Source: Anaerolineales bacterium
Lineage (GTDB): Bacteria > Chloroflexota > Anaerolineae > Anaerolineales > Villigracilaceae
DNA: 64,000 bases
Direction: 5' to 3'
NCBI GenBank assembly: GCA_020634885.1
Contig: JACKAW010000003.1
Location: 62,001 to 126,000, forward strand
A model generated the notes under the pieces. The model saw nothing but the letters and a program-made list of their open reading frames with translations. It had not been told where the DNA came from and searched no databases. Below are positions 23,454 to 31,282 of this stretch, piece after piece; the first letter of the stretch is position 1; every line of letters starts with the position of its first letter. A program made the translations under genes and the position numbers.

Positions 23454-25134
23454 ATTTAATCTCAATCGTTTCACCCACGGCAGGGACTTGCCATTCGATA
23501 AACTGGGCATCCCGCCAGATCAGCCACTGGTAATTTTTGGACGACAAGGATTCGGCGAAATCAAAACTCACAGTTCGAGGACGTCCGTCACGGGTCAGTT
23601 CTTGAACCGTGATTTTTAATCCGCTGAAATTGACAACTTCTCCAATCTGCATGGGATGATGCGCTCCGCGAAAGACCGCATCAAAACCGGAGATGTATCC
23701 ATCAAGAGCGTGGATCACGAGAATGTTGTCGCCTATCCGCTCAACTTTCATGGGAGATAACCCCGCGCCCAGGTACCAAACCCGTTCTGGTGCGTCTGCC
23801 CCATTGCGAACGCGGAGCAGGCTGAAAAAGTCTGCATGAAAGGCGCTCGGTGCAGAGACGAGGATCACGGTCGGTTTTATCGACGCGTTCAAGACAGCAT
23901 TTTCGATGTTTCCAAACAACCTAGGGCTAAGGGATGTAACAGGCAAAAGCAACGCAGCCATAAAAAGATGAACAACCCATAAAGGTCTTTTTAACCAACC
24001 AGGTTTTTCATTCCACAGGAAGCTGGAGAGAATGGCAAAGCCGCCAACCCCGGCAAAGAAAAGCAGACGATTTGCGGGCAAAGAGGAACTGTTGAGCAAA
24101 AGAGAAAGCCCTGCTCCTGCGGATAAAAATTGCAAGTTTTTATCGTGCCTGATGAGTGGATAAACATTAAGCCCAAGAAAAATAAGCAAGCCGATCCCCA
24201 TGCCCATCCAAAGGGTTTTCAACCATGCATCTGTTACAAAGGGATAAAACTCGGCGGGCGGGTGGAAGAACAAAGCAAGCGACTGGATGGAAATACGCTC
24301 AATGGCTGCCCACAGAAAAGAAATGGGTTCATGAACGGGGTCAATGTACGAAGTACCCCATCCGCCAAAGTCGCCGAGGCGGTAGAAATATGACCAGATG
24401 CCGAAAACGAGCAGATGCGGGAACAAGGTTAGCCAGTGTTTTTTTGAAAATTTATAAAAGACCAAAATATAGGCGACAAGATACCCAGCAACGGCAAGAC
24501 CCGCCTCAGCGGAAAAGATGGATAGGGCAAAACACGCCGCGCTTCCGATGAGCAGGGTCATTTTTCGATGAAGCATGTATCGGTGATAGAACAGCAGGGA
24601 CAATGCCCCAAACGCAAAAGACATCAACCCATTGCGGTTCGATATCCACCCGACTGCGTATCCATGAGCATCGTCCACGGTGAAGAGCAAGGCGGCTAAC
24701 CCCGCCACAGGCGCGGGAAGAATTTCGCGGTAAAAAAGAGAGACGATCAAAACGCTCAACGCAAACCAAAGGGTATTTTCTGCGTGCATGATTGCCGGTT
24801 GGTTTGGGAGAAAGGTAAAGTCCAGCCAGTGTGTGAGGGCGCTGAGCGGACGCCAGAAGGCGTTCTTACCTTCGGGCAGGGTGAACCACGGGTAGGTTCC
24901 CACTTCCATGTATTTTTTTGCCTGCAGGGCATCACCGTCCATGAAAATGAACATGTCATGGATGGCGGTCACGGCATCGGATGATTCGAGAACAGTTTGC
25001 TCCAGCAGGTAATCGTCGAATTGAAACCCAACCCAAAGTGATGGCAGGGTTAGAATGAAAGCCAGCAAGGCAAGGATGAAGGGTAGATGCGGGGAGACGA
25101 GAAGCGAATCAAAACGCTCTTTTGTGGTCATCAT
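23452..25134 (-). CDS. Polytopic GT-C-like glycosyltransferase/membrane protein
   Basis: 560 aa with roughly ten or more membrane helices. The first periplasmic loop carries an acidic pair (FQFDDYLLEQ), the usual position of the catalytic Asp in GT-C transferases such as protein mannosyl- or arabinosyltransferases. The C-terminal 110 residues are soluble and beta-rich (VIHALDGYISGFDAVFRG). It would move a sugar from a lipid-phosphate donor onto an acceptor outside the membrane; the acceptor is unknown. Its start overlaps the CDP-alcohol phosphotransferase stop by 4 bp, so the two are translationally coupled in a three-gene minus-strand operon with a Rieske oxygenase. Confidence 0.65.
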   Translation of the reverse strand: MMTTKERFDSLLVSPHLPFILALLAFILTLPSLWVGFQFDDYLLEQTVLESSDAVTAIHDMFIFMDGDALQAKKYMEVGTYPWFTLPEGKNAFWRPLSALTHWLDFTFLPNQPAIMHAENTLWFALSVLIVSLFYREILPAPVAGLAALLFTVDDAHGYAVGWISNRNGLMSFAFGALSLLFYHRYMLHRKMTLLIGSAACFALSIFSAEAGLAVAGYLVAYILVFYKFSKKHWLTLFPHLLVFGIWSYFYRLGDFGGWGTSYIDPVHEPISFLWAAIERISIQSLALFFHPPAEFYPFVTDAWLKTLWMGMGIGLLIFLGLNVYPLIRHDKNLQFLSAGAGLSLLLNSSSLPANRLLFFAGVGGFAILSSFLWNEKPGWLKRPLWVVHLFMAALLLPVTSLSPRLFGNIENAVLNASIKPTVILVSAPSAFHADFFSLLRVRNGADAPERVWYLGAGLSPMKVERIGDNILVIHALDGYISGFDAVFRGAHHPMQIGEVVNFSGLKITVQELTRDGRPRTVSFDFAESLSSKNYQWLIWRDAQFIEWQVPAVGETIEIK

Positions 25135-25694
25135 CGATTCAAAAAAGGCAGGATTGATTTCAACTTGTCTTCATCTATTTCGGACTCTTTCAACAAGACA
25201 AGAATTTCTTCCACCCCTGCAATAATGAATGAACCAATTGCAATGTAAAACAAAGGCAGGCTGTATCCAGCTGTAATGAACGTATGAACAACGAAGAGAG
25301 CCTGTAATAAGCCGCCGTATTTCCCAGAGTAAAGATGCAATGTGGTGGGTTTTCCAAATTTGAGAACGCTGACCATGATGGAGGTTATAAAAGTCAACCC
25401 GGCGATTGCAATCAAAGTAATGTGATCGGTAAATAAAAACGGCTTGAGCAGGATCAACCATAGTAGAACAGAGATGGTCAATAATTTATCGGCAAAGGAG
25501 TCAAGTTTGGGGTTCGAGTAAGCCGGGTCTTTGGCTGCCAGCCTGCCATCCAGCACATCGGTCAAGGCAGAGAGGCAGACGCCAATTCCGAGGGCGGGCT
25601 GCCAGTTCATCCATGCGAAAACCCATAGTATGGGAACTGAAAAGATGCGAGCATAGATAAATGGATTGGGGCGCGAAGGCACGAGTGGAGTCAT
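25131..25694 (-). CDS. CDP-alcohol phosphatidyltransferase family protein
   Basis: Membrane enzymes of this family move a phospho-alcohol from CDP-alcohol to a second alcohol in phospholipid synthesis. The signature region is DVLDGRLA...LDSFADK; the four aspartates that bind metal are present, but the usual Arg after the Ala is Ala-Lys and the Gly before LD is replaced by PK. The 187 residues contain about six helices. It lies 9 bp after the Rieske oxygenase gene and overlaps the GT-C-like gene, suggesting a role in making an unusual lipid. Divergent residues make the exact substrate unsafe to name. Confidence 0.85.
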   Translation of the reverse strand: MTPLVPSRPNPFIYARIFSVPILWVFAWMNWQPALGIGVCLSALTDVLDGRLAAKDPAYSNPKLDSFADKLLTISVLLWLILLKPFLFTDHITLIAIAGLTFITSIMVSVLKFGKPTTLHLYSGKYGGLLQALFVVHTFITAGYSLPLFYIAIGSFIIAGVEEILVLLKESEIDEDKLKSILPFLNR

Positions 25695-25703
25695 CTGCCT
25701 GGG

Positions 25704-26708
25704 TTAGAGGAGCAGTTTCACGGTTCGGGATGAAGCGGGCGCAGTGGGAGAAGGTCCATGTTTGAGGAGGTGGAGAATGTGCGGGAGGAGAACATCTGCT
25801 TCGGTGTAGACATACTGCGCCTTTTCAAATTTTTGCAGATTCTTTTTTTGCAGTTCCAGGATGTGTCTATCTTGTTGGTATGCCCGTAAAAATAAAAGTT
25901 GAATAATGGGTTTGAAGATTGCCGGTCCGCGCCCGACCACAACGGCGTACAAACGTTGGGATATTTCTGTTTCTGGAGTGAAGCACAGGGTGATAAGCAT
26001 TTTGGTTTGCGAGCCTGCGCCGTATTCCAACTGTGCAGTGGACGGGAAGACATAACGCCCGATGCTTTTATCTACGCCGCCGCCGAAAAGACGCGAGATC
26101 AAACCAGACTGCGTACCTTCATCTCGATATTCGGCGTGGACGCGGTCTGCTTCGCGGCGGATGGTAATGTTGACTGTTTTACGTTTGCCTTCGCTGCGGA
26201 TCAAACCAGAGTGGACGAAGTGAGTGTGCGTGGCATCTAAAAAGTTTTCAAGCACATCGGGTAGGGCAAAGGGCATGGATTGTTCGGCGATAAAGTGGGT
26301 GTAGCCAGGTTCGTTCAGAAACTCAAAACGTGGCGGCTGGGATGTTGTTTTTTCATGTGACGGGTAAACCCACACCATGCCATCCTGTTCAATGACGGGG
26401 TAGGCAGAAATATTTTTCGCTTTTTGAACGCGTTCATCCATCAAGCCGGGGACATGCTGGCAAATCCCATCTTCGTCAAACTGCCAGCCGTGATATGGAC
26501 AGACTACACACCCATCCCTTACCCAGCCATCAGACAAGGCGGCATTGCGATGTGAACAGCGGTCGATCAAGACAGCGGCGCGTCCATTCGCATTGCGGAA
26601 CAGAACAAAAGGCGTGTTCAAAATGGTACGGGTAAGGGGTTTGCGCTTAAGCTGTGAAGATCGGCAGGCAACGTACCAGGCGTTTTGCAGCAAAGGAAAA
26701 TCATTCAT
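25704..26708 (-). CDS. Rieske non-heme iron oxygenase
   Basis: The Rieske [2Fe-2S] motif CSHRNAALSDG...CVVCPYHGW lies at about residues 50-75 and the mononuclear iron site NFLDATHTHFVH at about 160. This is the architecture of the oxygenase alpha-subunit group that includes vanillate demethylase, PaO and cholesterol 7-desaturase. A reductase partner is not encoded nearby. At 334 aa it is complete, with a basic C-terminus instead of a membrane anchor. It is the first gene of a three-gene unit with a CDP-alcohol phosphotransferase and a GT-C-like protein, so a lipid or sterol/hopanoid-like substrate is possible; that is inference. Confidence 0.9.
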   Translation of the reverse strand: MNDFPLLQNAWYVACRSSQLKRKPLTRTILNTPFVLFRNANGRAAVLIDRCSHRNAALSDGWVRDGCVVCPYHGWQFDEDGICQHVPGLMDERVQKAKNISAYPVIEQDGMVWVYPSHEKTTSQPPRFEFLNEPGYTHFIAEQSMPFALPDVLENFLDATHTHFVHSGLIRSEGKRKTVNITIRREADRVHAEYRDEGTQSGLISRLFGGGVDKSIGRYVFPSTAQLEYGAGSQTKMLITLCFTPETEISQRLYAVVVGRGPAIFKPIIQLLFLRAYQQDRHILELQKKNLQKFEKAQYVYTEADVLLPHILHLLKHGPSPTAPASSRTVKLLL

Positions 26709-26840
26709 AAATAAATCCGGCTCTTCAGTTTCTGGAATTGTCTACCAGCAGTATCGCAAGAGTGAAAAAATAGATTTTTTCCTTCATGCCCTTGCTCCTG
26801 ATGTCTTGGATAAAAAAACGACTGGATCGTACATTTCTTC

Positions 26841-27914
26841 TCACGAGATCGAATCATCATAAATATAGGGGATAACCCTATTCCGTCCGGATTCTTTCGC
26901 CTTATACATTGCCTGATCGGCGGCATGAAGTAAGTTCTCAAGATCCTGCCCTTGTTGATACACCACCACCCCAAAACTGGCGGTGACATGGTTGCGCGTT
27001 CCAAACGGATGTTGAAAGATCGCTTCGCGCAGTCTTTCGGCAAGTCTTTTCGCGTCGATAAGGTCTGAATTGGGCAAAATCACCAGAAATTCCTCACCTC
27101 CCCAACGCCCCAGTTCATCTGTTTTGCGGATGGTCTGTCGAACAACCTTGGAAACGCCTTTCAATACGTTATCGCCCATTAAATGACCATAGGTATCATT
27201 GATGTTTTTAAAATGATCCACGTCAAACAAAATGATCGAAAATGTTTTCTGATACCTGGCAGCCTGCAACAATTCACGGTTCAACACCTGATATGTTTCG
27301 CGGCGGTTCAGCGCTTCTGTGAGATCGTCTCTGGTGGCGTGTTCATGGTGTAAACGCCCCGTTTGTGTGATCAATAGCGCCAGCACAAAAACGGGGAAGA
27401 AATTTCGCAGCCACATGAGCACTACGAAAGAATTCAAACCGTCTTTGAAAATAAGATGATAAAGAAAAGCGGTCAAAAAACCGCCAAGGGAGAAAAAAAC
27501 AAAGGCATTTGCCTGTTTATTGGAAACGCTTAAATACGCAGATATGAACAGAATGCTTATCCACAATGAAATGCCGTTGAATTCTGAACGAAAAACTGTA
27601 TCCCCTGAATTTCCACGAAGTGAAAATTCATTAACTGTATTGATGGTCATCAGAAATAAATAAAAAGCCAGTAAACTAAAAAACGCCAATTGAACCTGAT
27701 GCAAAGCATATTTATTAAACGCCGCAATGCCGAACAAAAGCAAGATCACAACACCAAAGAACACAGAAACCCAACCAGCAGCCGTTTCCCCCCTGCCAAA
27801 TACACTGGCAGCATTAAACAGAGAAAGGATCCCGCCGATGGGGAATGTTACAAGGATAATGATCCAGTTCCGTCTTTCTTTTTCTGAGAACACAGGTTGA
27901 ATTTTCATATTCAA
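26841..27914 (-). CDS. Membrane diguanylate cyclase (GGDEF)
   Basis: A 5-7 helix N-terminal membrane domain (about residues 12-180) is followed by a GGDEF domain with active-site RWGGEEFLVIL near 285 and the usual DVDHFKNINDTYGHLMGD near 235. It makes cyclic di-GMP from GTP. There is no RxxD inhibition site in the usual place five residues before GGEEF (LGRW precedes it). At 357 aa the protein is complete. It is transcribed alone toward the Rieske gene, whose start lies 130 bp downstream. The membrane part resembles no sensor family I can name. Confidence 0.93.
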   Translation of the reverse strand: MNMKIQPVFSEKERRNWIIILVTFPIGGILSLFNAASVFGRGETAAGWVSVFFGVVILLLFGIAAFNKYALHQVQLAFFSLLAFYLFLMTINTVNEFSLRGNSGDTVFRSEFNGISLWISILFISAYLSVSNKQANAFVFFSLGGFLTAFLYHLIFKDGLNSFVVLMWLRNFFPVFVLALLITQTGRLHHEHATRDDLTEALNRRETYQVLNRELLQAARYQKTFSIILFDVDHFKNINDTYGHLMGDNVLKGVSKVVRQTIRKTDELGRWGGEEFLVILPNSDLIDAKRLAERLREAIFQHPFGTRNHVTASFGVVVYQQGQDLENLLHAADQAMYKAKESGRNRVIPYIYDDSIS

Positions 27915-27925
27915 TAAAAGATAAC

Positions 27926-27958
27926 AAAAAGGGGCGGGCGAAATGCCCGCCCCTTTTT
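27926..27958. terminator. alaS terminator
   Basis: Perfect 14-bp arms AAAAAGGGGCGGGC / GCCCGCCCCTTTTT with a GAAAT loop. Pairing can extend into the alaS stop codon on the right. It ends alaS on the minus strand, about 10 bp before the GGDEF start. Confidence 0.95.
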
Positions 27959-27959
27959 G

Positions 27960-30698
27960 TTATTTCACTTTTTCTTCGACGACTTTCGGAAGTTTCGTCA
28001 ACGCTTCGTTGACGTCTCCACTGAGGCTGCCCTGCGCGAGATTGGGGCGACCGCCTCCCTTACCGCCGATGCCTGTGATCAAATCCCCAGCCTTGACTCC
28101 GCGTTTGACCACGTCTTCGGTCACGGTGGCGATGACGGTGTTACCCGAGACGAAGAGCGCCGCGCCATTCTTGGGGTACTTCTCGCGGAACTTATCCGCC
28201 AGCGAGCGGAGCGTATCCACGTCGGCATTGGAGATTTCCGCGCCGAGAACGTTGACTTCTTTCACTATCTGAACGTTGGCAAGCAACGAGTTGAACGTAG
28301 AGAGCGCAGACTGAGCGCGAAGGTTGGCGAGTTCTTTCTTAAGTTCAGAAACTTCATCTTGCAAGGCGTCCACTCTGGCAGGGACTTCATCCACAGAGGT
28401 CTTGAGCGAGCCTGCGGTTTGCTTGAGAGTCTTGAAGCGCTTCTGAATCAGATCATACGCGCCGCGTCCGGTGACGGCTTCGATACGGCGCACACCCGCC
28501 GCCGCCGAGCTTTCGCTGACGATGATGAATGCGCCCACATCGGAGGTGCGTTCGAGGTGAGTACCACCGCACAACTCGTAGGAGTATTTATCTCCCTGCT
28601 CGCTGGGGGCTAAGCCCCCAGCAGAGCTAAGGATAGAGATGGTGCGGACGACTTCGCCGTATTTCTCGCCGAAGAGTGCCATTGCGCCTTCCTTCTTGGC
28701 TTCGTCCAGCGATTTGGTCACTTTGACCACGGGCATATCCATCGCCACGGCTTCGTTGACCATTTTCTCAACCCGTTCGATCTGGTCGGGGGTCATGGCT
28801 TCGGGATGGTTGAAGTCGAAACGCAGGTGGGTCGGTGAGACGAGCGAGCCTGCCTGCTTGGCTTGGTCGCTCAAAATTTCATGCAGAGCCTTGTGCAGCA
28901 AGTGCGTGGCAGTGTGATTGCGCATGATGTCATGGCGGCGGGTTGCATCCACTTCGGCTGCCGCTTTGTCACCCACTTTGGGTTGACCCGAGATGACTTC
29001 ACCGATATGCACGATCACGCCCGCAGACGCGCGGCGAATGCCAGTGATTTCGATTTCCCAATCCGCGCCGCGAATGAAGCCCGTGTCATTGACCTGACCA
29101 CCCGCTTCAATATAAAAGCCGGTCTTGGGCAGAATGACCTCAACCTGATCATCCAGTTTGGCGGAGTCTACGGATTGTCCGTCCACGACGAGGGCGAGGA
29201 CTTCAAGATTGGAGTAGCGTGAAATATCCGTGCCGTTGTAGGGGTCGTATTCCACGCCGTCTTTGCCGAGCTTGCCTTTGGATTGCAGGTCTTTGAGAAT
29301 ACCCGCAAAGTATTCTGCATCTTCACCGCCGAGTTTGCCCATGGCTTTGCCGCCGCCGGAAGCAACTGCATGTTCTTCTTTGGCAGTGGTGAAACCGACT
29401 TCGTCCACGTCGAGTCCTTGTTCGCGGGCGATGTCACGGCTGATTTCGAAGGGTAAGCCATAAGTGGCATACAGGTCGAAGGCTTTGTGACCATCGAGGA
29501 CGGTCTGGTTGGAAGCGCGAAGCTCCGAGAGTAGATTCTCTAAATGGGCTGTACCCGCCTCAACCGTGCGTGCGAAGCGGACTTCTTCCCGAGTCAAATT
29601 ATCGAGGATGGAAGGTTGAGCCTTTTTCAGTTCGGGATAGAAGTCGCCGTATTCATCAATCACCGCTTGAGCGACTTTGGCAAGGAAGGGTTCATTGAGC
29701 CCGATCTTTGAGCCGAAACGCGCGGCACGGCGGACGATCATGCGCGCCACGTAGTTGCGACCGGCATTGCCCGGCACGACGCCATCGGCAATGAGGAAGG
29801 AGGCAGAGCGGACATGGTCGCAGACCACGCGATAGGGCGTGAAGTTTTCGAGCATTTCTTTTTCGCTATGACCGGTGAGACTGCGCAACACTTCGAGCGA
29901 GCCCGCGAAGAGGTCGGTTTTGTAGTTCGAGTCCACGCCTTGCAAAACAGAGACGATGCGCTCGAAGCCCATGCCTGTGTCAACATGTTTGGCGGGCAGG
30001 GATTCGAGGCGTCCATCATCGAAGAGATTGTATTGAATGAAAACGTTGTTCCACAGTTCGAGGTAACGCGTGCATTCGCCGTTCACACCGCAGACGTGGT
30101 CTGTGCCGCGCAGGTTGTCGCGTTCTTCGCCGAGGTCAATGTGAATTTCGGAGCACGGTCCGCAGGGACCGGTCTCTGCCATTTGCCAGAAGTTTTCTTT
30201 ACGTCCGAAGAAGAGCACATGTTCGGGGTCAAAGCCGGGCTGCTTCTTCCAGATGTCTGCGGCTTCGTCATCTTGCGGCACGTTGCCTTTGTCGTCACGG
30301 AAGCAGGTGGCGTAGAGTTTGTCTTTGGGCAAGCCCCACACTTCGGTGAGTAGCTGCCAAGACCAGGCGATGGCTTCTTCTTTGTAATAGTCACCAAATG
30401 ACCAGTTGCCGAGCATTTCAAAGAAGGTGTGATGTGTGTCATCACGCCCGACATCATCCAAGTCGTTGTGCTTGCCTGCCACGCGCATACACTTCTGCGA
30501 GTCGACGGCACGGGTGTAGGGCTTTTTGTCGGTGCCGATGAAGACATCTTTGAACTGCACCATGCCCGAGTTGGTGAAAAGCAGCGTGCCATCCCCACCG
30601 GGGACGAGCGACATGGACGGCACGGCGGTGTGCCCATGTTCGACGAAGAAGTCAATAAAGTCCTGACGGATCTGGTTGCCTGTTAGTTTTTTGGTCAT
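27960..30698 (-). CDS. alaS: Alanine-tRNA ligase
   Basis: AlaRS charges tRNA-Ala and clears mischarged Ser/Gly. The class II core starts at the N-terminus (FTNSGMVQFKDVFIG, KCMRVAGKHNDLDDVG), the editing domain carries the zinc motifs NHTATHLLHKAL and CGGTHLERT, and the C-Ala/DHHA1 domain ends the 912-aa chain (GGKGGGRPNLAQG). Compared with E. coli, about 12 extra residues (SSAGGLAPSEQG) interrupt the stretch before ELCGGTH; they are encoded by a small perfect hairpin. Expression is probably controlled by an alanine-rich leader peptide and attenuator upstream. A TTGGAG site lies 11 nt before the ATG. Confidence 0.97.
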   Translation of the reverse strand: MTKKLTGNQIRQDFIDFFVEHGHTAVPSMSLVPGGDGTLLFTNSGMVQFKDVFIGTDKKPYTRAVDSQKCMRVAGKHNDLDDVGRDDTHHTFFEMLGNWSFGDYYKEEAIAWSWQLLTEVWGLPKDKLYATCFRDDKGNVPQDDEAADIWKKQPGFDPEHVLFFGRKENFWQMAETGPCGPCSEIHIDLGEERDNLRGTDHVCGVNGECTRYLELWNNVFIQYNLFDDGRLESLPAKHVDTGMGFERIVSVLQGVDSNYKTDLFAGSLEVLRSLTGHSEKEMLENFTPYRVVCDHVRSASFLIADGVVPGNAGRNYVARMIVRRAARFGSKIGLNEPFLAKVAQAVIDEYGDFYPELKKAQPSILDNLTREEVRFARTVEAGTAHLENLLSELRASNQTVLDGHKAFDLYATYGLPFEISRDIAREQGLDVDEVGFTTAKEEHAVASGGGKAMGKLGGEDAEYFAGILKDLQSKGKLGKDGVEYDPYNGTDISRYSNLEVLALVVDGQSVDSAKLDDQVEVILPKTGFYIEAGGQVNDTGFIRGADWEIEITGIRRASAGVIVHIGEVISGQPKVGDKAAAEVDATRRHDIMRNHTATHLLHKALHEILSDQAKQAGSLVSPTHLRFDFNHPEAMTPDQIERVEKMVNEAVAMDMPVVKVTKSLDEAKKEGAMALFGEKYGEVVRTISILSSAGGLAPSEQGDKYSYELCGGTHLERTSDVGAFIIVSESSAAAGVRRIEAVTGRGAYDLIQKRFKTLKQTAGSLKTSVDEVPARVDALQDEVSELKKELANLRAQSALSTFNSLLANVQIVKEVNVLGAEISNADVDTLRSLADKFREKYPKNGAALFVSGNTVIATVTEDVVKRGVKAGDLITGIGGKGGGRPNLAQGSLSGDVNEALTKLPKVVEEKVK
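28602..28622. repeat. In-frame palindromic insertion inside alaS
   Basis: Arms GCTGGGGGC and GCCCCCAGC (perfect, 9 bp) with a TAA spacer on the plus strand. It encodes most of a short insertion in the AlaRS editing domain that has no counterpart in E. coli. It looks like a short palindromic element that was tolerated because it keeps the frame. Confidence 0.75.
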
Positions 30699-30755
30699 AG
30701 CGGTGAAAACTCCAATTTTTTGAAAATGGCTGGCGAATTATACCAACGGAATAAC

Positions 30756-30817
30756 GTAGGGGCGACCCGCTCAGCGGAATGAAGTCACCTTGTACAACCC
30801 TGAAGGGTCGCCCTTAC
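30756..30817. repeat. Inverted repeat in the alaS 5' region
   Basis: GTAGGGGCGACCC and GGGTCGCCCTTAC arms (one mismatch) around a 36-nt centre, between the attenuator and the alaS start. The outer GTAGGGGCGA sequence is shared with the gap-pgk hairpin at 50345, so it may be a dispersed element. Confidence 0.65.
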
Positions 30818-30836
30818 AATGTCCTGAAAAACAAAA

Positions 30837-30865
30837 AGTCCCGAGAACCTGTTGGTTTCGGGACT
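30837..30865 (-). terminator. alaS attenuator hairpin
   Basis: On the minus strand AGTCCCGA...TCGGGACT with an additional ACC/GGT pair forms a strong stem followed by TTTTTG, 21 nt after the stop codon of the alanine-rich leader and about 135 nt before alaS. This is the expected position of an attenuator. A competing antiterminator was not worked out by hand. Confidence 0.8.
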
Positions 30866-30886
30866 GGGTTTCCTTTCGGTTCCGTC

Positions 30887-30970
30887 TCAAGCCGTGGCAG
30901 GTTCACAGAGCGCGCGTGTAGCGGCGGCGGTAGCTTGAGCGGCTGCGGACGGGTTGAAGATGGTTTTCAT
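30887..30970 (-). CDS. Alanine-rich leader peptide of alaS
   Basis: A 27-codon ORF, MKTIFNPSAAAQATAAATRA followed by LCEPATA and a TGA stop, contains 10 alanine codons (GCA, GCC, GCT and GCG), including two runs of three. It begins 10 nt after a TATAAT box and is followed by an intrinsic terminator before alaS. When charged tRNA-Ala is scarce, ribosomes should stall in the Ala codons and favour an antiterminated RNA, raising AlaRS synthesis. The layout matches classical ribosome-mediated attenuation (as for pheST in enterobacteria). No T-box signature was found. Very short mRNA leader, so initiation may be near-leaderless. Confidence 0.8.
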   Translation of the reverse strand: MKTIFNPSAAAQATAAATRALCEPATA

Positions 30971-30980
30971 ACTGGGCGCG

Positions 30981-30986
30981 ATTATA
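30981..30986 (-). promoter_or_regulatory. -10 box of the alaS leader transcript
   Basis: TATAAT on the minus strand, 10 nt before the leader-peptide ATG; transcription would start a few bases before the leader. No clear -35 hexamer. Confidence 0.6.
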
Positions 30987-31016
30987 CAGGTCATGCCGAG
31001 ATTTGGGGAGGGTCGG

Positions 31017-31199
31017 TGCAAAAAGTGATATGGCTTTCTCAAAGTAGGTTGGCAAAACATTAAACAAAGAGCAAAAGAATTAATGCGAATTACGCCAATG
31101 GGACGAATGACGCGAAAAAAAAATTTATGCGTTATTCGCCTTTTTTCGCGCTTTTCGCATTAAGGTCTTAAGAATTTGAGAAAGCCATGCAAAAAGTGA
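31017..31199. mobile_element. MITE-like element with TIRs and 12-bp flanking direct repeats
   Basis: An exact 12-bp direct repeat TGCAAAAAGTGA (31017-31028 and 31188-31199) flanks a segment with perfect 13-bp terminal inverted repeats TGGCTTTCTCAAA (31031-31043) and TTTGAGAAAGCCA (31175-31187). Inside, a second inverted repeat (TTAATGCGAA / TTCGCATTAA) can fold the whole segment into a long hairpin. There is no ORF for a transposase, so it is a non-autonomous element or its remnant. It lies between the divergent alaS leader and the P450 gene. Confidence 0.75.
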
Positions 31200-31269
31200 C
31201 AGTCACTTCGGAGAAAGCCTCATCCTAAAATCCAGCGTGACGCATACATAATTCATGGAGGGGGAATGA

Positions 31270-31275
31270 TATACT
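31270..31275 (+). promoter_or_regulatory. -10 box of the P450 gene (leaderless start)
   Basis: TATACT lies 7 nt before the P450 ATG with no room for a ribosome site between. A GGAGGGGG run upstream of the box would not be part of the mRNA if this promoter is used. Confidence 0.5.
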
Positions 31276-31282
31276 ACGCGCC

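Noticed and set aside
27957..28613. 218-codon plus-strand ORF opposite alaS
   Set aside because: It lies entirely within alaS on the other strand, overlaps the terminator and has no ribosome site or family likeness.
30699..30970. T-box riboswitch upstream of alaS
   Set aside because: No AGGGTGGNACCGCG-type T-box sequence precedes the terminator; an Ala-rich leader ORF explains the region better.
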